Shown here one piece after another: positions 45,423-56,776 of a stretch of DNA of 64,000 bases; position 1 is the first letter of the stretch; every line of letters starts with the position of its first letter. Under the pieces are notes generated by a model. It did not search any database, had not been told where the DNA came from, and saw only the letters and a program-made list of their open reading frames with translations. The translations under genes and the position numbers were made by a program. This DNA is from Paraconiothyrium sp. Pb-2020. Its lineage: Eukaryota; Ascomycota; Dothideomycetes; Pleosporales; Didymosphaeriaceae. The stretch is from assembly GCA_022419385.1 (NCBI GenBank), contig JAJUBI010000008.1:186001-250000 (forward strand). Direction: 5' to 3'.

Positions 45423-46714
45423 ATATGAGAGTAAGCTATCGAAGCACCTGCGCCCTGACCCTGTGCACAGGCGGTCGAGCGTTTGTTGCTATGTCGTAAT
45501 CTGGTCGAAGCACACTAGAAACGTAGAAGACGCTGGTGTGGGGACGGTGAACCGTGATGGTGAAGCGATCAGCGCCCGGTGAAGGACAGACAGCCCGAGT
45601 ATAAGAAGCAGCAGCCACGTCAGGTCGAGCCCTGGAGGCGCGTAGATCGGATGATGGGGAATGAATTCACCAAGGGAGCACGGCGCTGGCGGCTGCAGAG
45701 CACATATGCAGCCATCCAACGACTACTGCGCCGCCATAGTGAGCATTCCCCGCGCCTCGTCTCCACCGGTGGTTCGTCAATCTATCTCCAGTTCGCCCAC
45801 TCAAGGCCCTCTGGTCGCCGTGCCTGGAGCATCCCTGGCGCATGGAACACGCCCAGCGAGTATCGCCACGAGGCCATTCGCGCATGCTGCGGATATCCTC
45901 ACCTCTGCTCGGCTCGGGGCCTCACCAATGGCAGCGTGCTTCGTGGTTGCGCAGGTTTGCGCCCCCGCTCTGATCCCGCCCGCTGTTTCAGGCCGGGGGT
46001 TGCTCAGGAACAAAAACACGGTGAGCGGCCCACTCTGCTGACGACTCTCGGTGTCTCCACTTGCTTTCCCCACGACGTACCGTAGTAAGGCGTGATGGGC
46101 GCCGGGATATTGATGGAATCCATCTCGCACGCCGGCGCCGATTTAGCCAGGCCGCAACAACTGCCACCGTCTGAGATGCTGCGACGCCAGGCTCTCTGTT
46201 GGCCGATCCGAGTGTGCCACAGCTGCGCAAAATGTCGCTGCCCGCACCGTGTAGCCTCGCCAGCAGATGCCGTGCAAGTGTCGTGCAGCTGGAGCTGAGC
46301 GACGGGGGCGGGCCGCTAGCCTTTATAGGAAACCAAAGCCTTCGACCAAAGCCGTCAACCACGACGGCGAGAATATGGTGCTACGCTGCCGTAAAACCAC
46401 GCGTGTCTAAATAGAATCACGATGCTCGGATACGCACTCATCGATAGATTGCTGCTCAGAGCACTAGCCATCAGCCATCAGCGCCGGCCTGAGCGACGCA
46501 CCCTTGCCGACCCGGATACCCAGCGCCTGTACCTACGCCAAGGTCGCCCACCAAAATAGCGCCAGATCCAAGTGTAGCACCGTCACGGTCCGTACCTCAG
46601 CCAGTTCCAGGCCACGCTGACCGCGCTACATCCCACGTTGTTGTCCTCAACAAGCACGCGACCCCAACAAGTCCCATATGCACTTTGCATCCACACAGCA
46701 TTGTCGCTGTAGTT
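45423..46714. other. 1.3-kb intergenic region
   Basis: Upstream region of the Ser/Pro-rich gene and 3' end of the LMO1 gene. Frames of up to 168 codons on both strands overlap and have random-like composition. I recognise nothing. Confidence 0.5.
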
Positions 46715-48962
46715 TCACACCCCGGCCTCCATCCCGCCAATGTCGTAGTAGTAGTCGTCGTCCAGTCCCTCGCGGCTGGGTAGCATCGGCTCCTCCATCC
46801 CCACATCCTCAAACCGCACATTGAGCAGCCGGATCTTCAGCCCATAGCCGCCGATGAGGTTGACGAGTTTGTTGGTGTCAGCCGTAATCGGCTGTTGGTT
46901 GAGCAGCATCAGCAGTCCATCGAGCCACTCCGACGCCAACGTGTGGCTTTGCGGATGCAGCTGAAGCAGGACCGACTCTTTCTGCGTGCTTTTCGACGCG
47001 TCCGATTTCTGGCGCGAGTGGCTCGTCGCAGGCACGTAGCCGTGGATGGTGATTTTTGTTGACGTGTTCGCATGCCCCGCGTCTTTGAGCGTGCTGTCAG
47101 ACGACGCCGTCGATGGGGCCGACGCCGACACGTTGCTGACAACCGAAGACACGATGGAAAGATCGACTACACATGCCTGTCAGCCACAGCGCGTACATTA
47201 TCCCACAAGGCGGCGGGGAGCCTACTTTTGTCTTGCAAGGCATCCAGCCTAGGCTCTGTTGGCAACTTCTCGTCGAAGTCCGAAAAGTGTAAATATCGCC
47301 GATTGTGCGAAAGTCGAACGAACCGCCACAAAGAGGGCACAGTTCGGCTGAGGGTTTTGCTCGTGACTGGTCCTGCTTCTGTGCCGTAGTTCATTGTTTG
47401 AGGGAACCAGGCGCCCTGGAGCAGGCACCTGATACGCTGCTCTTTGACAAATTGCAGAGCTTCATGACTGAGCTCGTCTCGAACTTGTCTGTGTATAGGT
47501 TAGCATAAGGATTCTCAGCTCATAGTTAGGCACCAACCGTAGGTGATGGCCCCAGGCATCCTCATATGTGAGTTCGAGCAGCTCCATCTGAAGCTCCCTT
47601 AAGCGCTGAATATCAAATTCGGCCAACTCTTCCTCGACGTCCTTAATTTCTTTCGTGCGAGGAGCTTGCCCCACAACCTGCTCAGTTAAGATATGCACCA
47701 ACTCGTCGATCTTGTCGAAGTCCTCCAATTGTGCTCCTGCGGCCTTCCAAAGTCGGATGAACGCATTTAGACCACTCGTATGTAGCCTTGACCAGTGCAA
47801 GAGTAAAGGCTTGAATGCTCTTTCGAAGTTTGCTCGTGAGTCCTGAATCGTGTATCTGTTGGATTCTGATTCATCTGCTTTCTCTACCTCAAAATGATCG
47901 TATAGAGTCGATGTGACCGCAAGGCTCGCGCGAGCAATTGGACAACGCTGCTCAAGCGGCTCTGCTGACTGCTCAAGCAACAATTTCTGGAAGCCATCTT
48001 CGTTCTTGTAAACAAAATCGGTGAGGTCCATCAACCCTAGGAATCCTGTAGAATTGAATTCAAATGCTGGTGATTCACTCTCAAAGCCCAGGCGTCTCCA
48101 CTTGGCAGGGCTCTGTCGTTTACTGCCTTTGGGATCTGTTCCTGGCTGGTCCGGATTGCTTGCGACATGTAGCCCTCGTATAGCTCTCCGGTGGTCTGCC
48201 TTTTCCAGATCGACCTTTTCTTCCCTCCACCTCCGCAAGAGGATCTTGGTGAGAGACTGGAAATCTAGCAACGGGTGCGCCAAGTCTTGCACTGCAGAGC
48301 TCTGCATCAACCCATACACGCTCTTGATCACGCCCAGCTCCTGCAGCTGCTTTATGAACCGTGGCCATTCGGAGTCCGCTTCGTTCGCAATGGTGTCCCG
48401 CATGAGAGCATTTATAAGTTGAAGCGAGTTGGCGCACAGAGCGTGGTCGGCGGAGGTCATCTTCTCGACCAGCGAAGGCAGGAATTGCTTGTGCGATTCG
48501 ATGATTGGCTTTAGACGTTGGAAGCCAGTGACGCTGGGCTGCGAGTTACGGTGCGAAGGGTTGCCCACGATTGCAGCGAGGACAGACATTGCGCCACGAT
48601 TGACGTTTACGAGTGGTTGCGCGACTACAAGTCCGACTATCTATTCACTGTTAGGTCATATGTGCCTTGCTCGGTCACGCTCGCCTTGTACTGACCCTCC
48701 TGGTGAGATCGTCCGTGACATGGTCCCACCCTTTGTCGAGCTCCAGCAGCCGCGACAGAGACGTGAGGCAGTATGCTAATGTATTGCCAGTTGAATGCAG
48801 AGCCAGGAACCTCAGCTTGGGCAAACCCCCTTCCTGTATGAATACGTCCGCAAAGGAGGGGTCGCCAATGGCACTCTGCAGCTTGAATACTGCCATCTTT
48901 CGCACTGACTCTTCATCACTGCCAAGTCGCTCGACCAATTCGGAGACATTGAGGTTATCCAT
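46715..48962 (-). CDS. LMO1: ELMO/CED-12 family protein (LMO1-like)
   Basis: Four exons: 48962-48696, 48640-47538, 47488-47226 and 47166-46715, 694 residues (human ELMO1 727). ELMO proteins pair with DOCK-type GEFs (Dck1 in yeast) to activate Rac/Rho5. The N-terminal armadillo-like part is visible (VSELVERLGSDEESVRKMAV, GGLPKLRFLALHSTGNTLA), then the ELMO core (QLELLELTYEDAWG-like MELLELTYEDAWGHHLR). A linker follows (ELSHEALQFVKEQRIRCLLQ). The PH domain starts near residue 508 (WRFVRLSHNRRYLHFSDF) and KIDLSIVSSV lies at the last junction. The C terminus is acidic and Tyr-rich. Intron 2 has the weak donor GTTGGT but is required by frame. A DOCK partner is not in the window. Confidence 0.85.
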
Positions 48963-49525
48963 GATAGCGATGGCCTTAGTGTTATTCCCCCCCTAAAGTG
49001 AACGAAAGTAATGAACTTGGTGTATCTCGCGCAAGCATGCGCTCCCGGGTATCACAAATGACCAATGCGCCTTCCCCAGCCCAAACAAACAAACCCTCCA
49101 AAATATGTTGAAATGTATATGTATACACAAGACTGTTTGGTGGGTTGCGACACGATTGCGGAGAAGAAACCTCCGACGCGCCGCGGCACTTGGCGACGCC
49201 GACACGTGAGAAACTCGCCCCCGGGGCCACAACCCTGCATCTGCTAGGATCTATCGAGCTAGACAATTATTCGAAGCAAGGTTCATGATCTCTCGCCAGG
49301 ACAACAACATCTCCTCCACCACGACCTTCCAGAGCCCGCCTACCCGCACGTGTCGCTCATTCCCACTTTCTGCTGCGTTATCTGTGCTTCTAGCGTTCTG
49401 CACATTTGAGCGTTCTGCATCTGACCGATCCTTCGAGCCCGAGCTCTCGTCGCCTTTGCTCCTCCCAAATCGGGCTGCCACCCTCGCAACGTCGTCCGCC
49501 TCCACTTCACCGTTGTTTCCCCGCC
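48963..49525. promoter_or_regulatory. Divergent upstream region of LMO1 and the zinc protein gene
   Basis: 563 bp between divergent start codons. An in-frame ATG at 49406 would lengthen the right-hand protein by 40 residues, but the added sequence is not protein-like. No TATA box is obvious near either start. Confidence 0.45.
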
Positions 49526-50203
49526 ATGGTTTACATTACACCCGGCTTGTTCGGACACGACCATACATACGCCCACTCTGTCTTCTCAACGTCAGTCCAC
49601 GCGCCCACATACAACCACATGGTCGATTCGCAGGTCACAGCCGGTCTTGGCAAGAGGAAGAGGCGGGCAGACGATGATATGGACATGCCGAGCTCGAAAC
49701 ACATCTCCGTGTCTTCTACAGACGTCGATTGGTCTCATATCAGCACCTCACGGACATCACCCACAAGCGAAGGCCATATCCGATTATATGGCCACAACCC
49801 CGCTTCTCACGAAGCGAGCGTGCAGCGGACATTTTCTAGGTCGCCGAAATTTGCGAGCACTGAACGCCGCCCAGTCAAGCAAATGAAGCGTCTGCTTGTC
49901 AAGACGCCATCGCATCTCATGGACACCGAACCTGACCTTGTACCGAGCTCACCGCCCGTCCAGAAGGTGGACAACCATACTAAATCGGACCTCAGCCCTT
50001 GCCACGTGTGCAGCACTGCGCCCAAACGAAAACGGGACCTCGAGGGATATATGGACTGTCAAAGATGCACAGAAAGGACTTGCTACATATGCGCCAGAGA
50101 GTGCTTGGGATGTCAAAAGGCCATATGTAAAGAGTGCATAGTGGAACTGGGACAAGACGGGGAGCCTTGGTGTTTGGAGTGTTATCAGCATATCAATACT
50201 TGA
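49526..50203 (+). CDS. Small protein with C-terminal CxxC zinc-binding module
   Basis: Single exon, 225 residues from ATG 49526 (Kozak-like CCGCCATGG). The first 150 residues are disordered, with a basic KRKRR patch (possible nuclear signal) and many Ser/Thr-Pro sites. The last 65 residues hold six CxxC pairs: CHVC, CQRC, CYIC, CLGC, CKEC and CLEC. They have spacing expected for two or three zinc ribbons or a crossed treble clef. I recognise the layout from uncharacterised ascomycete proteins, not from a named family. A RING-type ligase is possible, but no His ligand sits in the usual place. Role unknown. Confidence 0.72.
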   Translation: MVYITPGLFGHDHTYAHSVFSTSVHAPTYNHMVDSQVTAGLGKRKRRADDDMDMPSSKHISVSSTDVDWSHISTSRTSPTSEGHIRLYGHNPASHEASVQRTFSRSPKFASTERRPVKQMKRLLVKTPSHLMDTEPDLVPSSPPVQKVDNHTKSDLSPCHVCSTAPKRKRDLEGYMDCQRCTERTCYICARECLGCQKAICKECIVELGQDGEPWCLECYQHINT

Positions 50204-50954
50204 GAGATCGCTTAGACTCTGAGAAGCGTGTTACGGGAACGGGAACATTGTTGAATTTGAGAGTAATGTCGGAAAAAGAAGAGAATGATACCACGCCCCG
50301 AGCGATTTTTTACCCAGCAACGAGCCAAGCGTTTTTGGCCTTTCTGGGAGTTGGAACATCTTTACATCGATCTATGGAGTTCCACCACTAGGAATGTGCA
50401 CATTACGTAGAAGAAGTGTCGAAAGTAGCTATGTCTGATCCAAATCTACGACCAAACACTAAGAGTCAGGGGCCAGGATCACGAGCGATCAATATACCTT
50501 AATAATGACCACCGTTTTGGACTGCACCCATCTTTTATGTCAATCGATTCTCCAACTCGTCATAAATTGCAAAGCTATACCGCGTGGCCGACTGACCTTA
50601 AAAGATCAAACTAAGTACGAAAGTACAGTAATGTTCCCAATGCTCGGCAACAGCATTGCTTATCATATGGCAACACAGGTTAACGAACGTTTTAATGAGG
50701 CACTGCCCGAGGTATGGTGCTTTGATTGTTTTGGAGGGTTGAATTTAGAAATCGCCCAGGTTATTGACTGGTGAGTTCGCCGGTATTTGGAGAATTTGGA
50801 AAGTCCCACAGACGCATCTGGTGAAATGTTGCCCAGATATATGGCCAATGTTGTGACGTCGAACGCCCGACCGTGCCTTCCAAGTTGAGTCGGCCCATAT
50901 AAACACCACCCGCACGCGCTCACCTTGCCTGTCATCGCACCCTTGCCCGCCGTA
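50204..50954. other. Intergenic region upstream of the secreted protein
   Basis: About 750 bp. Small frames at 50505-50774 and on the minus strand are not convincing. The stretch just before 50955 holds the promoter of the secreted-protein gene. Confidence 0.5.
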
Positions 50955-52394
50955 ATGTCGATAATAGCGTTCCTTGCGGTCGCCGTTACCCTCGTCAACG
51001 CCGTATTCCACGCCGTATTGAGCGAGGAATCCGTCCCTTCTTCGAACCATACCGCATCTACATTGTATGGCCTGACACGCCGCTTCGACAAATCCGCTAC
51101 CGCTCCCGACGAGCTGTGGGCCGATGCACTCTGCAGGGGGGAACAATTCGTGGCCGCCTTCGAAGGCACCGATGAAGAAGCCGGGAAGATCTTCAAATCC
51201 ACGGTTAACCCACCTACTATGCAAAATCAGTGGCAAGGTGACCAGAAGAGTGAGTCCTCAGAAATCCGACCTAGGGTTGACTGCTCATAACGTGCGATAG
51301 GCGATCTAGCCAAGTGGGGTTGGACAGAAGTCGATGCCAATGATCATGGGATGTGCGACTACTCTCAGACGTTCTGGGGTTACGATACGTCTTACGACGC
51401 TTTGGGACTGAACAAGAAACCGAAGTTCTCAGGGTTTCCTAAGATCCTTATCCCGAATGGAGGGGACAACATATGCTATGAGCTTTGGCATGGCGACAAC
51501 AAGTTGAACGCCGGTCATGAGGTTCCCTTCGTCCACCAACTTTACGAAGTAGACGGCGAAGAATACTCGGTGGGTCTGCTTCGTCCCCGTCGGTGCGCTC
51601 TGGAAGCTAATACGATCACCATTTACAGAAAACGGGCGCCTATCACAAAGCTGCTATCAACCATGTTGGCGGAGGTATGCGTCGTGTCTCTTTCCTTATG
51701 TTGCATTTAAAGGCTGACATAATTCCGCAGTCGTCACTGCGCAATTCCGACTGAGCCCCCTTCATACCGCGTTCCGCAACTGGGACCACGAGCCGCACAA
51801 AACCGAGCTTCCCGCTTTACGTGCCTCCGCAGATCTTCTCTGGCAAGTCCCACGGGTACAAAGTAGATGATTTCTGCTAGTCAAGCGAAAGAAAGCCTCC
51901 TACCTGTACATCTGAGACAAAAGCAGAGAGCCTTTCGTTTGCTAGCTGAAACACGAGCGAATGTACCATTCCCATTCTATTGAGACATACACTGACTTCG
52001 TACCTTCGGGTTTGGCAGGGGCTTATGGTATCGCGACAATGCCAACATCAAGAACATCAAGTATTTCTGGACCCAACAGGTCGCCAACTCAGAGAGCGCC
52101 TCAATCATCGCATCGGCGTTGAAAATGTGGGGAAAGGAGCTCACGAAATGGCCAGGAGCGACATGGAGCATGGAAAGCGACGAGGGAAAGGCGTTGCTTG
52201 GATCGCCCAATGCGATATCCTTTGGATACTTCCTGATCAGTCACAAAAAGGAGCTGGGGAACAAGAAGATCACCAAGGTCCAGGTCTTTTTGGGAGACGA
52301 GAAGCGCGACGTGGCGGACGAGAAAACACATCCTGAAATGCTGTTCTATGTTGAGGATGTGAAGGGGCCTGGAGGACAGCAGGGTATTCAGTAG
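50955..52394 (+). CDS. Secreted protein of unknown function
   Basis: Five exons: 50955-51249, 51301-51569, 51629-51674, 51731-51842 and 52019-52394, 365 residues. A signal peptide is clear (hydrophobic IIAFLAVAVTLVNAVF, likely cut after VNA). The mature part is rich in Trp, Gly and aromatic residues: AKWGWTEVDANDHGMCDYSQ, PNGGDNICYELWHGD, KALYHK-like TGAYHKAAINHVGG and WYRDNANIKNIKYFW. It ends with a basic/acidic segment VFLGDEKRDVADEKTHPE. A few Cys suggest one or two disulfides. No catalytic motif is recognised. The last intron (51843-52018, 176 nt) begins GCAAGT and not GT; only this GC-AG choice keeps the frame from DLLW into GLWYRDN. An extracellular enzyme or effector-like role is open. 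Confidence 0.72.
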
Positions 52395-52684
52395 CCGTAG
52401 CGGAGGCCTGGCTAAACGGCGTGTTAAACTGGGATTTAACAAGAGGATGTGCGGATACAGGTAGTCAGCTTGTAGATTAGCTGTGGCCAACGGATTTGCA
52501 ATGCCAACTTGCAATGTTATATCACACCTGATACGCCACTTTTATAATCCTGCTCTCTTTGCACACTCGCCCACAAACTTCCTCCCAGGACTTCCTCCAT
52601 TAATCCACTCATCAGGCCTAAAGAGACCGAACAAACCTAGTTCTCACATGAGACACTAACCTATCAGACAAAATAGCATGTCAT

Positions 52685-52927
52685 TTACGCACCCGACTTC
52701 TTCAATACCGGCATACTCGCCGCCATCTTTTCTTCCAGCTCTTTCCTCTTGTCTTCGTCATTGGTAACATCGGACATAAGCTGATCGTAATTTCGTATGT
52801 TGACCAGCAGAGCGCCGACAGTACCGGTCTGTATTTTGGAGCCGTCGGGCAGCGTGACTACGGGCATGGAGGCGCCAAGGGTCGCGCTGTTGAGGGCGGC
52901 TAGGGTATCTGGGTTGGAGGAGGACAT
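52685..52927 (-). CDS. Small conserved fungal domain protein (80 aa)
   Basis: Single exon, 80 residues. The block MPVVTLPDGSKIQTGTVGAL followed by LVNIRNYDQL resembles a short fungal domain of unknown function in which a conserved L-P-x-G-x-x-x-x-T-G-T-V-G-A-L-L stretch precedes a helix. The rest is an acidic/basic helix with DEDKRKELEEKM. It diverges from the UDP-glucose dehydratase gene across 477 bp. The compact size and clean single frame in an otherwise empty region support it. Confidence 0.7.
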   Translation of the reverse strand: MSSSNPDTLAALNSATLGASMPVVTLPDGSKIQTGTVGALLVNIRNYDQLMSDVTNDEDKRKELEEKMAASMPVLKKSGA

Positions 52928-53404
52928 GCTTGCGGTGTGCGAGGTATGATTTTCAATGACTACAACGCGTACAAGTAAATCTAGAAGGGATGTTGTGTCT
53001 AGCAGTTCATAGATGTATGGAGTGAATCAGCGCCTTTCATATGGTTGCTTTATACCCAGTTCCTTACGAGACGTCAAACTATTGACCGACTAGTCCGTAG
53101 CCTCGCGCAGCGAGAGCATTGCACTGAAGTAGCGAAGCCGATACCTGGAAAGCGAAGACCGAATCGGCTCGCGCTTACACCCGAGCATTCCTCCCAAAGG
53201 CCAGCTAAAATTAGACGTGCACGTGAAATGACGTCACATGATGTGTCGGATACGATTCCTTTTCTGGCGTTAGCTTCAGGAACCAAAGATGCGGCGGCCA
53301 CATGCATCGTATATCGATAGATTCGTAACGTCTCTTGAAATGTTGACGAAGTTGCTTATACGGCTGCCCTACATGTACAGCTTCTGCGGGCGGTTCCTTC
53401 CAAG
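52928..53404. promoter_or_regulatory. Divergent upstream region, 80-aa gene and dehydratase
   Basis: 477 bp between divergent start codons. No TATA box or repeat is seen. A 91-codon plus-strand frame (53045-53320) has no product. Confidence 0.45.
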
Positions 53405-55006
53405 ATGTCCGCCGTAGAGAGCCCCGATTGCGCACCGGTTTCCAATGGCCTCAAACGTACGTCGTCCTTCCCGCGATTGCCATTGCGATGCCTTAACACG
53501 CATACCCCCATGCGATACCCGTCAGTTGCGTCATGTCGAATTCTCTTTACCGTCATATGCACCGTCAAGCCTGATATCAGCGGGCAGAGATGTCCGACGG
53601 ATCGGACATATAGCTGACTGTGACACAGATCGGAGGAACTCCACCGTTCTAAACCCGAGATCCTATCTAACAGAAGATCTGTGGGAACAAGCTCCGATCC
53701 TCACAGGAACAACGCATTTTGATCCACGAGACGATGCGAGCAACATTCTCGTAACAGGCGGGGCAGGCTTCATGTGCGACACAGCGTGCTCGTGGGATAC
53801 CGTCGCGACTGACAACCTCACAGCGCGTGTTGGTTCGTGCGACACTTGACTCTCACGTATCCCGACCACTATAATATCGTCTCGTTTGATAAGCTCGACT
53901 ACTGCGCGACACTGAACAATACGCGTGTCCTCGATGGCCGCGCCAACTTCACATTCGAGCAGGGGGACATCACGTCTCCCTCAGATGTTAGAAGAGTGTT
54001 GCGAAAGCACCAAATCGACACCATCTTCCACTTCGCAGCCCAGTCGCACGTAGACCTCAGCTTTGGCAACAGTTATCAGTTCACGAACACAAACGTATAC
54101 GGGACACATGTTTTGTTAGAAAGAGCGCGGGAGCATGGCATCTCCAGATTCATACACATCTCGACGGACGAGGTGTACGGAGACGTACCTATCGGTGCCG
54201 CGGATCTCAGCGAAACGAGCATTCTGGCTCCGACGAACCCATATTCAGCTAGCAAGGCAGCGGCGGAGATGATGGTGAGCGCGTACCGGGCGAGCTTCAA
54301 GCTCCCCTTGATTACCGTAAGGGCCAACAACGTCTACGGTCCCCATCAGTTCCCAGAAAGTACGCTGTCCTATCTGATGCCTCTTTCTCCTTGCTAACCA
54401 TTCACAGAGATCATACCCAAGTTCATCATGCTTTTGCAACGCAGAAGAAAGCTCCTTGTCCACGGCGATGGATCTCCCACCCGGCGCTATCTCTACGCAG
54501 GCGATATCGTGGATGCACTAGACACCATCTTTCACAAAGGCCACGTCGGACAAATATACAACATTGCGACCACAGACGAGATATCCAACACGGACATCTG
54601 CCACAAACTACTAGACCTGTTCAAGCTTCCGCACGCAACACAAGCAGATCTCGAGAAATCGGTGCAGTACACGGAAGACCGCCCATTCAACGATCAGCGA
54701 TACGCGACCGACGGAACGAAGCTCGCTGCTTTAGGCTGGCAGCCAAAGACCGGCTTCGACGATGGTCTGAGGCGGACAGTAGAATGGTATCGGCGGTTCG
54801 GCGAGGTATGGTGGGGTGACATCAGTCGCGTTCTTACGTCGTTTCCGGTGGTGGAGGGGACGGAAATATGGACTAAGGAGGAGCATGAGGCGCGGGCATC
54901 GGACGACGAGGTCTTGCTTGGAGGTGACAGTGCGGCTGGGGGTACGACGTGGACGAAGAAGGCTTCTGAGCACCTTCAGGAGGCAGATGAAGGATTCCAC
55001 AAGTAA
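53405..55006 (+). CDS. UDP-glucose 4,6-dehydratase (RmlB-like)
   Basis: Four exons: 53405-53456, 53629-53773, 53824-54359 and 54408-55006, 443 residues. Family members of fungi turn UDP-glucose into UDP-4-keto-6-deoxyglucose, first step to UDP-rhamnose; dTDP-glucose is the bacterial substrate. Short-chain dehydrogenase features: NAD-binding VTGGAGFIA (about residues 57-65), FHFAAQSHVDLSF, STDEVYGDV with the catalytic Thr-Asp-Glu, YSASK catalytic pair, RANNVYGPHQFPEK, DGSPTRRYLYAGDIVDA and RPFNDQRYATDGTKL. The C terminus adds about 60 acidic residues absent from bacterial RmlB. The first intron (172 nt) is long and the N-terminal 18 residues are least certain. The second-step epimerase/reductase is not in the window. 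Confidence 0.9.
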
Positions 55007-55878
55007 TAGGATCTAGAAGCGGTGAACGCGGGCTGATGGCAGGCCGTTTTATCATTGGTGATCAAATAGCGGTCTCATCTTCGTATACAAACACCAGAGC
55101 CATACGTATACGGGGATGCTTGGGGTAGTCACATTTGGATGGCGGAGCATGCCACAGACGTCATTGGTGCCAATGTAGGCCCATCGTGTGCTAACATCAG
55201 CGCGATGCGAATGTCAAACCTCGCCTTTCCAATCTGTCTCCATAGGCTTCCGTCTGCAACTCGGTCAAAGACGACGGCACGTCAACAACGCACATTCGTG
55301 CTGCTGGGATGGACCTTTTCAGAGACGATGCCACAGATGTAAAATACGGCGACATGTAATATTAGGTTACAACTTCGAATGCGCATTATAAAGCGAGTCA
55401 CCCTAGCTACACTATCGATCTCGAGCTTGCAGCCGATTTTCCAACGTCCCTACAGAGGGAGCTGAGAATCTCGCACCGCAAAGTTCAGTATTTTGTGTCG
55501 CTCACTGTGCCGTGGTGTATGAGATGATGCTCAGTACGGATGGCGCGTCGATCGATGACGCGCTACATGTATCCTGGCGTGCCGCGGGGTCATGCTACGC
55601 TCTACCCAAGCTTGAAGGTGTCGCATCGTAAGCATCAAGCAGTGGCTCAGGGGGAAACCTGTCAGAGCGGAAATCGAGGCAGGAGTGACTCGAAGCCGCA
55701 AACCATGTAGAATAATTTAGAGGACAACATTGTGTTTACTGATCGTTTTCCACGCGCTGTTGCCGAGTAGTGCCCCGGGTAGTTGGAACGATGTCCACGG
55801 GTGACTCGGCTGCACGTGAAAGTCCTATTCACAATTAGTCCACCTTGAGCGCGCCGTACATATCTAACAACATCGATA
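55007..55878. other. Intergenic region
   Basis: About 870 bp between two rightward genes. Contains the dehydratase 3' end and the promoter of the next gene. No recognisable frame or repeat. Confidence 0.5.
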
Positions 55879-56776
55879 ATGTCGCGCGGCAAACCACTAT
55901 TCACGATCCCCATCGGCACAAAGGGCAAGGTTGAGGTCACCTCGCCCGCTGAAAAGGTCTATCTTGTTGCATTCGGCTCGCCGCCGGACAACCGCCTCGT
56001 GACCGACTTCTGCGAGGCCATCTTGCTGGCACTGGACATTCTCGAGACCAAATACCAGCACGGCGTCGTCATCACCACCTCGTTGATCGATAAGTTCTAC
56101 AGCAATGGCCTGGACTTGGAGCACGCCATGCAGCCTGGCTTTTTTGCCAATGTTTTGTATAAGCTATGGCGGCGCATCTTGATGTGAGTGCAACCAAGAT
56201 TGACGAACCCAACGTTCTGACAAACGCCAGCTACCCAATGCCTACCATTGCTTTGATTAACGGCCACGGTTTCGCTGGCGCTCTCATGACGGCCATGATG
56301 CACGACTATCGCATCATGAATCCGCACAAAGGCTACCTTTGCTTGAACGAAGTTGAGCTGGGCGTCCCGCTACGACCAGCAATGTCATCTATCTTCCGGC
56401 AGAAATGCTCGCCCACTGTCTATCGGACACTGGTACTCGAGGGCAAGCGATTCAAGGCAAGTCCTATCTCCTTAGCGGCCATAGACTGTACTAACAATGG
56501 CTTCAGTCACTGGGTGCACTCAAGGACAACATCATTGACGGCGTCGGTGGTCTCGAGGAAGCGCTCAAGTTCATCGAAGAGCTGAAGCTGACCAGCAGGC
56601 CCGACAAGGGAGTAGTCGGTGATCTCAAGAGGGAGATGTGGCGGGAGACGGTCAATTTCCTGGAGAACGACGAGCGTGAGTCAGAGCTGTTGCGCAAGGC
56701 GAGTGACAAGCTCGATGCGGAAGCTGCAGAGCGTAAGAAGAGGGTCGAGGCGTGGTCGACAAAGGCAAAGCTGTAG
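55879..56776 (+). CDS. Peroxisomal enoyl-CoA hydratase/isomerase
   Basis: Three exons: 55879-56183, 56231-56456 and 56507-56776, 266 residues. Crotonase fold: SPPDNRLVTDFCEAI, VITTSLIDKFYSNGLDLE and, after the first intron, the oxyanion-hole segment INGHGFAGALMTAMMHDYRI. This layout matches delta3-delta2-enoyl-CoA isomerases (ECI type) used for unsaturated fatty acids. The last three residues are AKL, an SKL-type peroxisomal targeting signal, so a role in peroxisomal beta-oxidation is likely. Intron 2 (56457-56506, 50 nt) begins GCAAGT. The alternative GT donor 4 nt downstream breaks the frame, whereas GC-AG joins FK to SLGALKDNIIDG correctly. Whether hydratase or isomerase cannot be fixed without the active-site acid. 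Confidence 0.88.
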
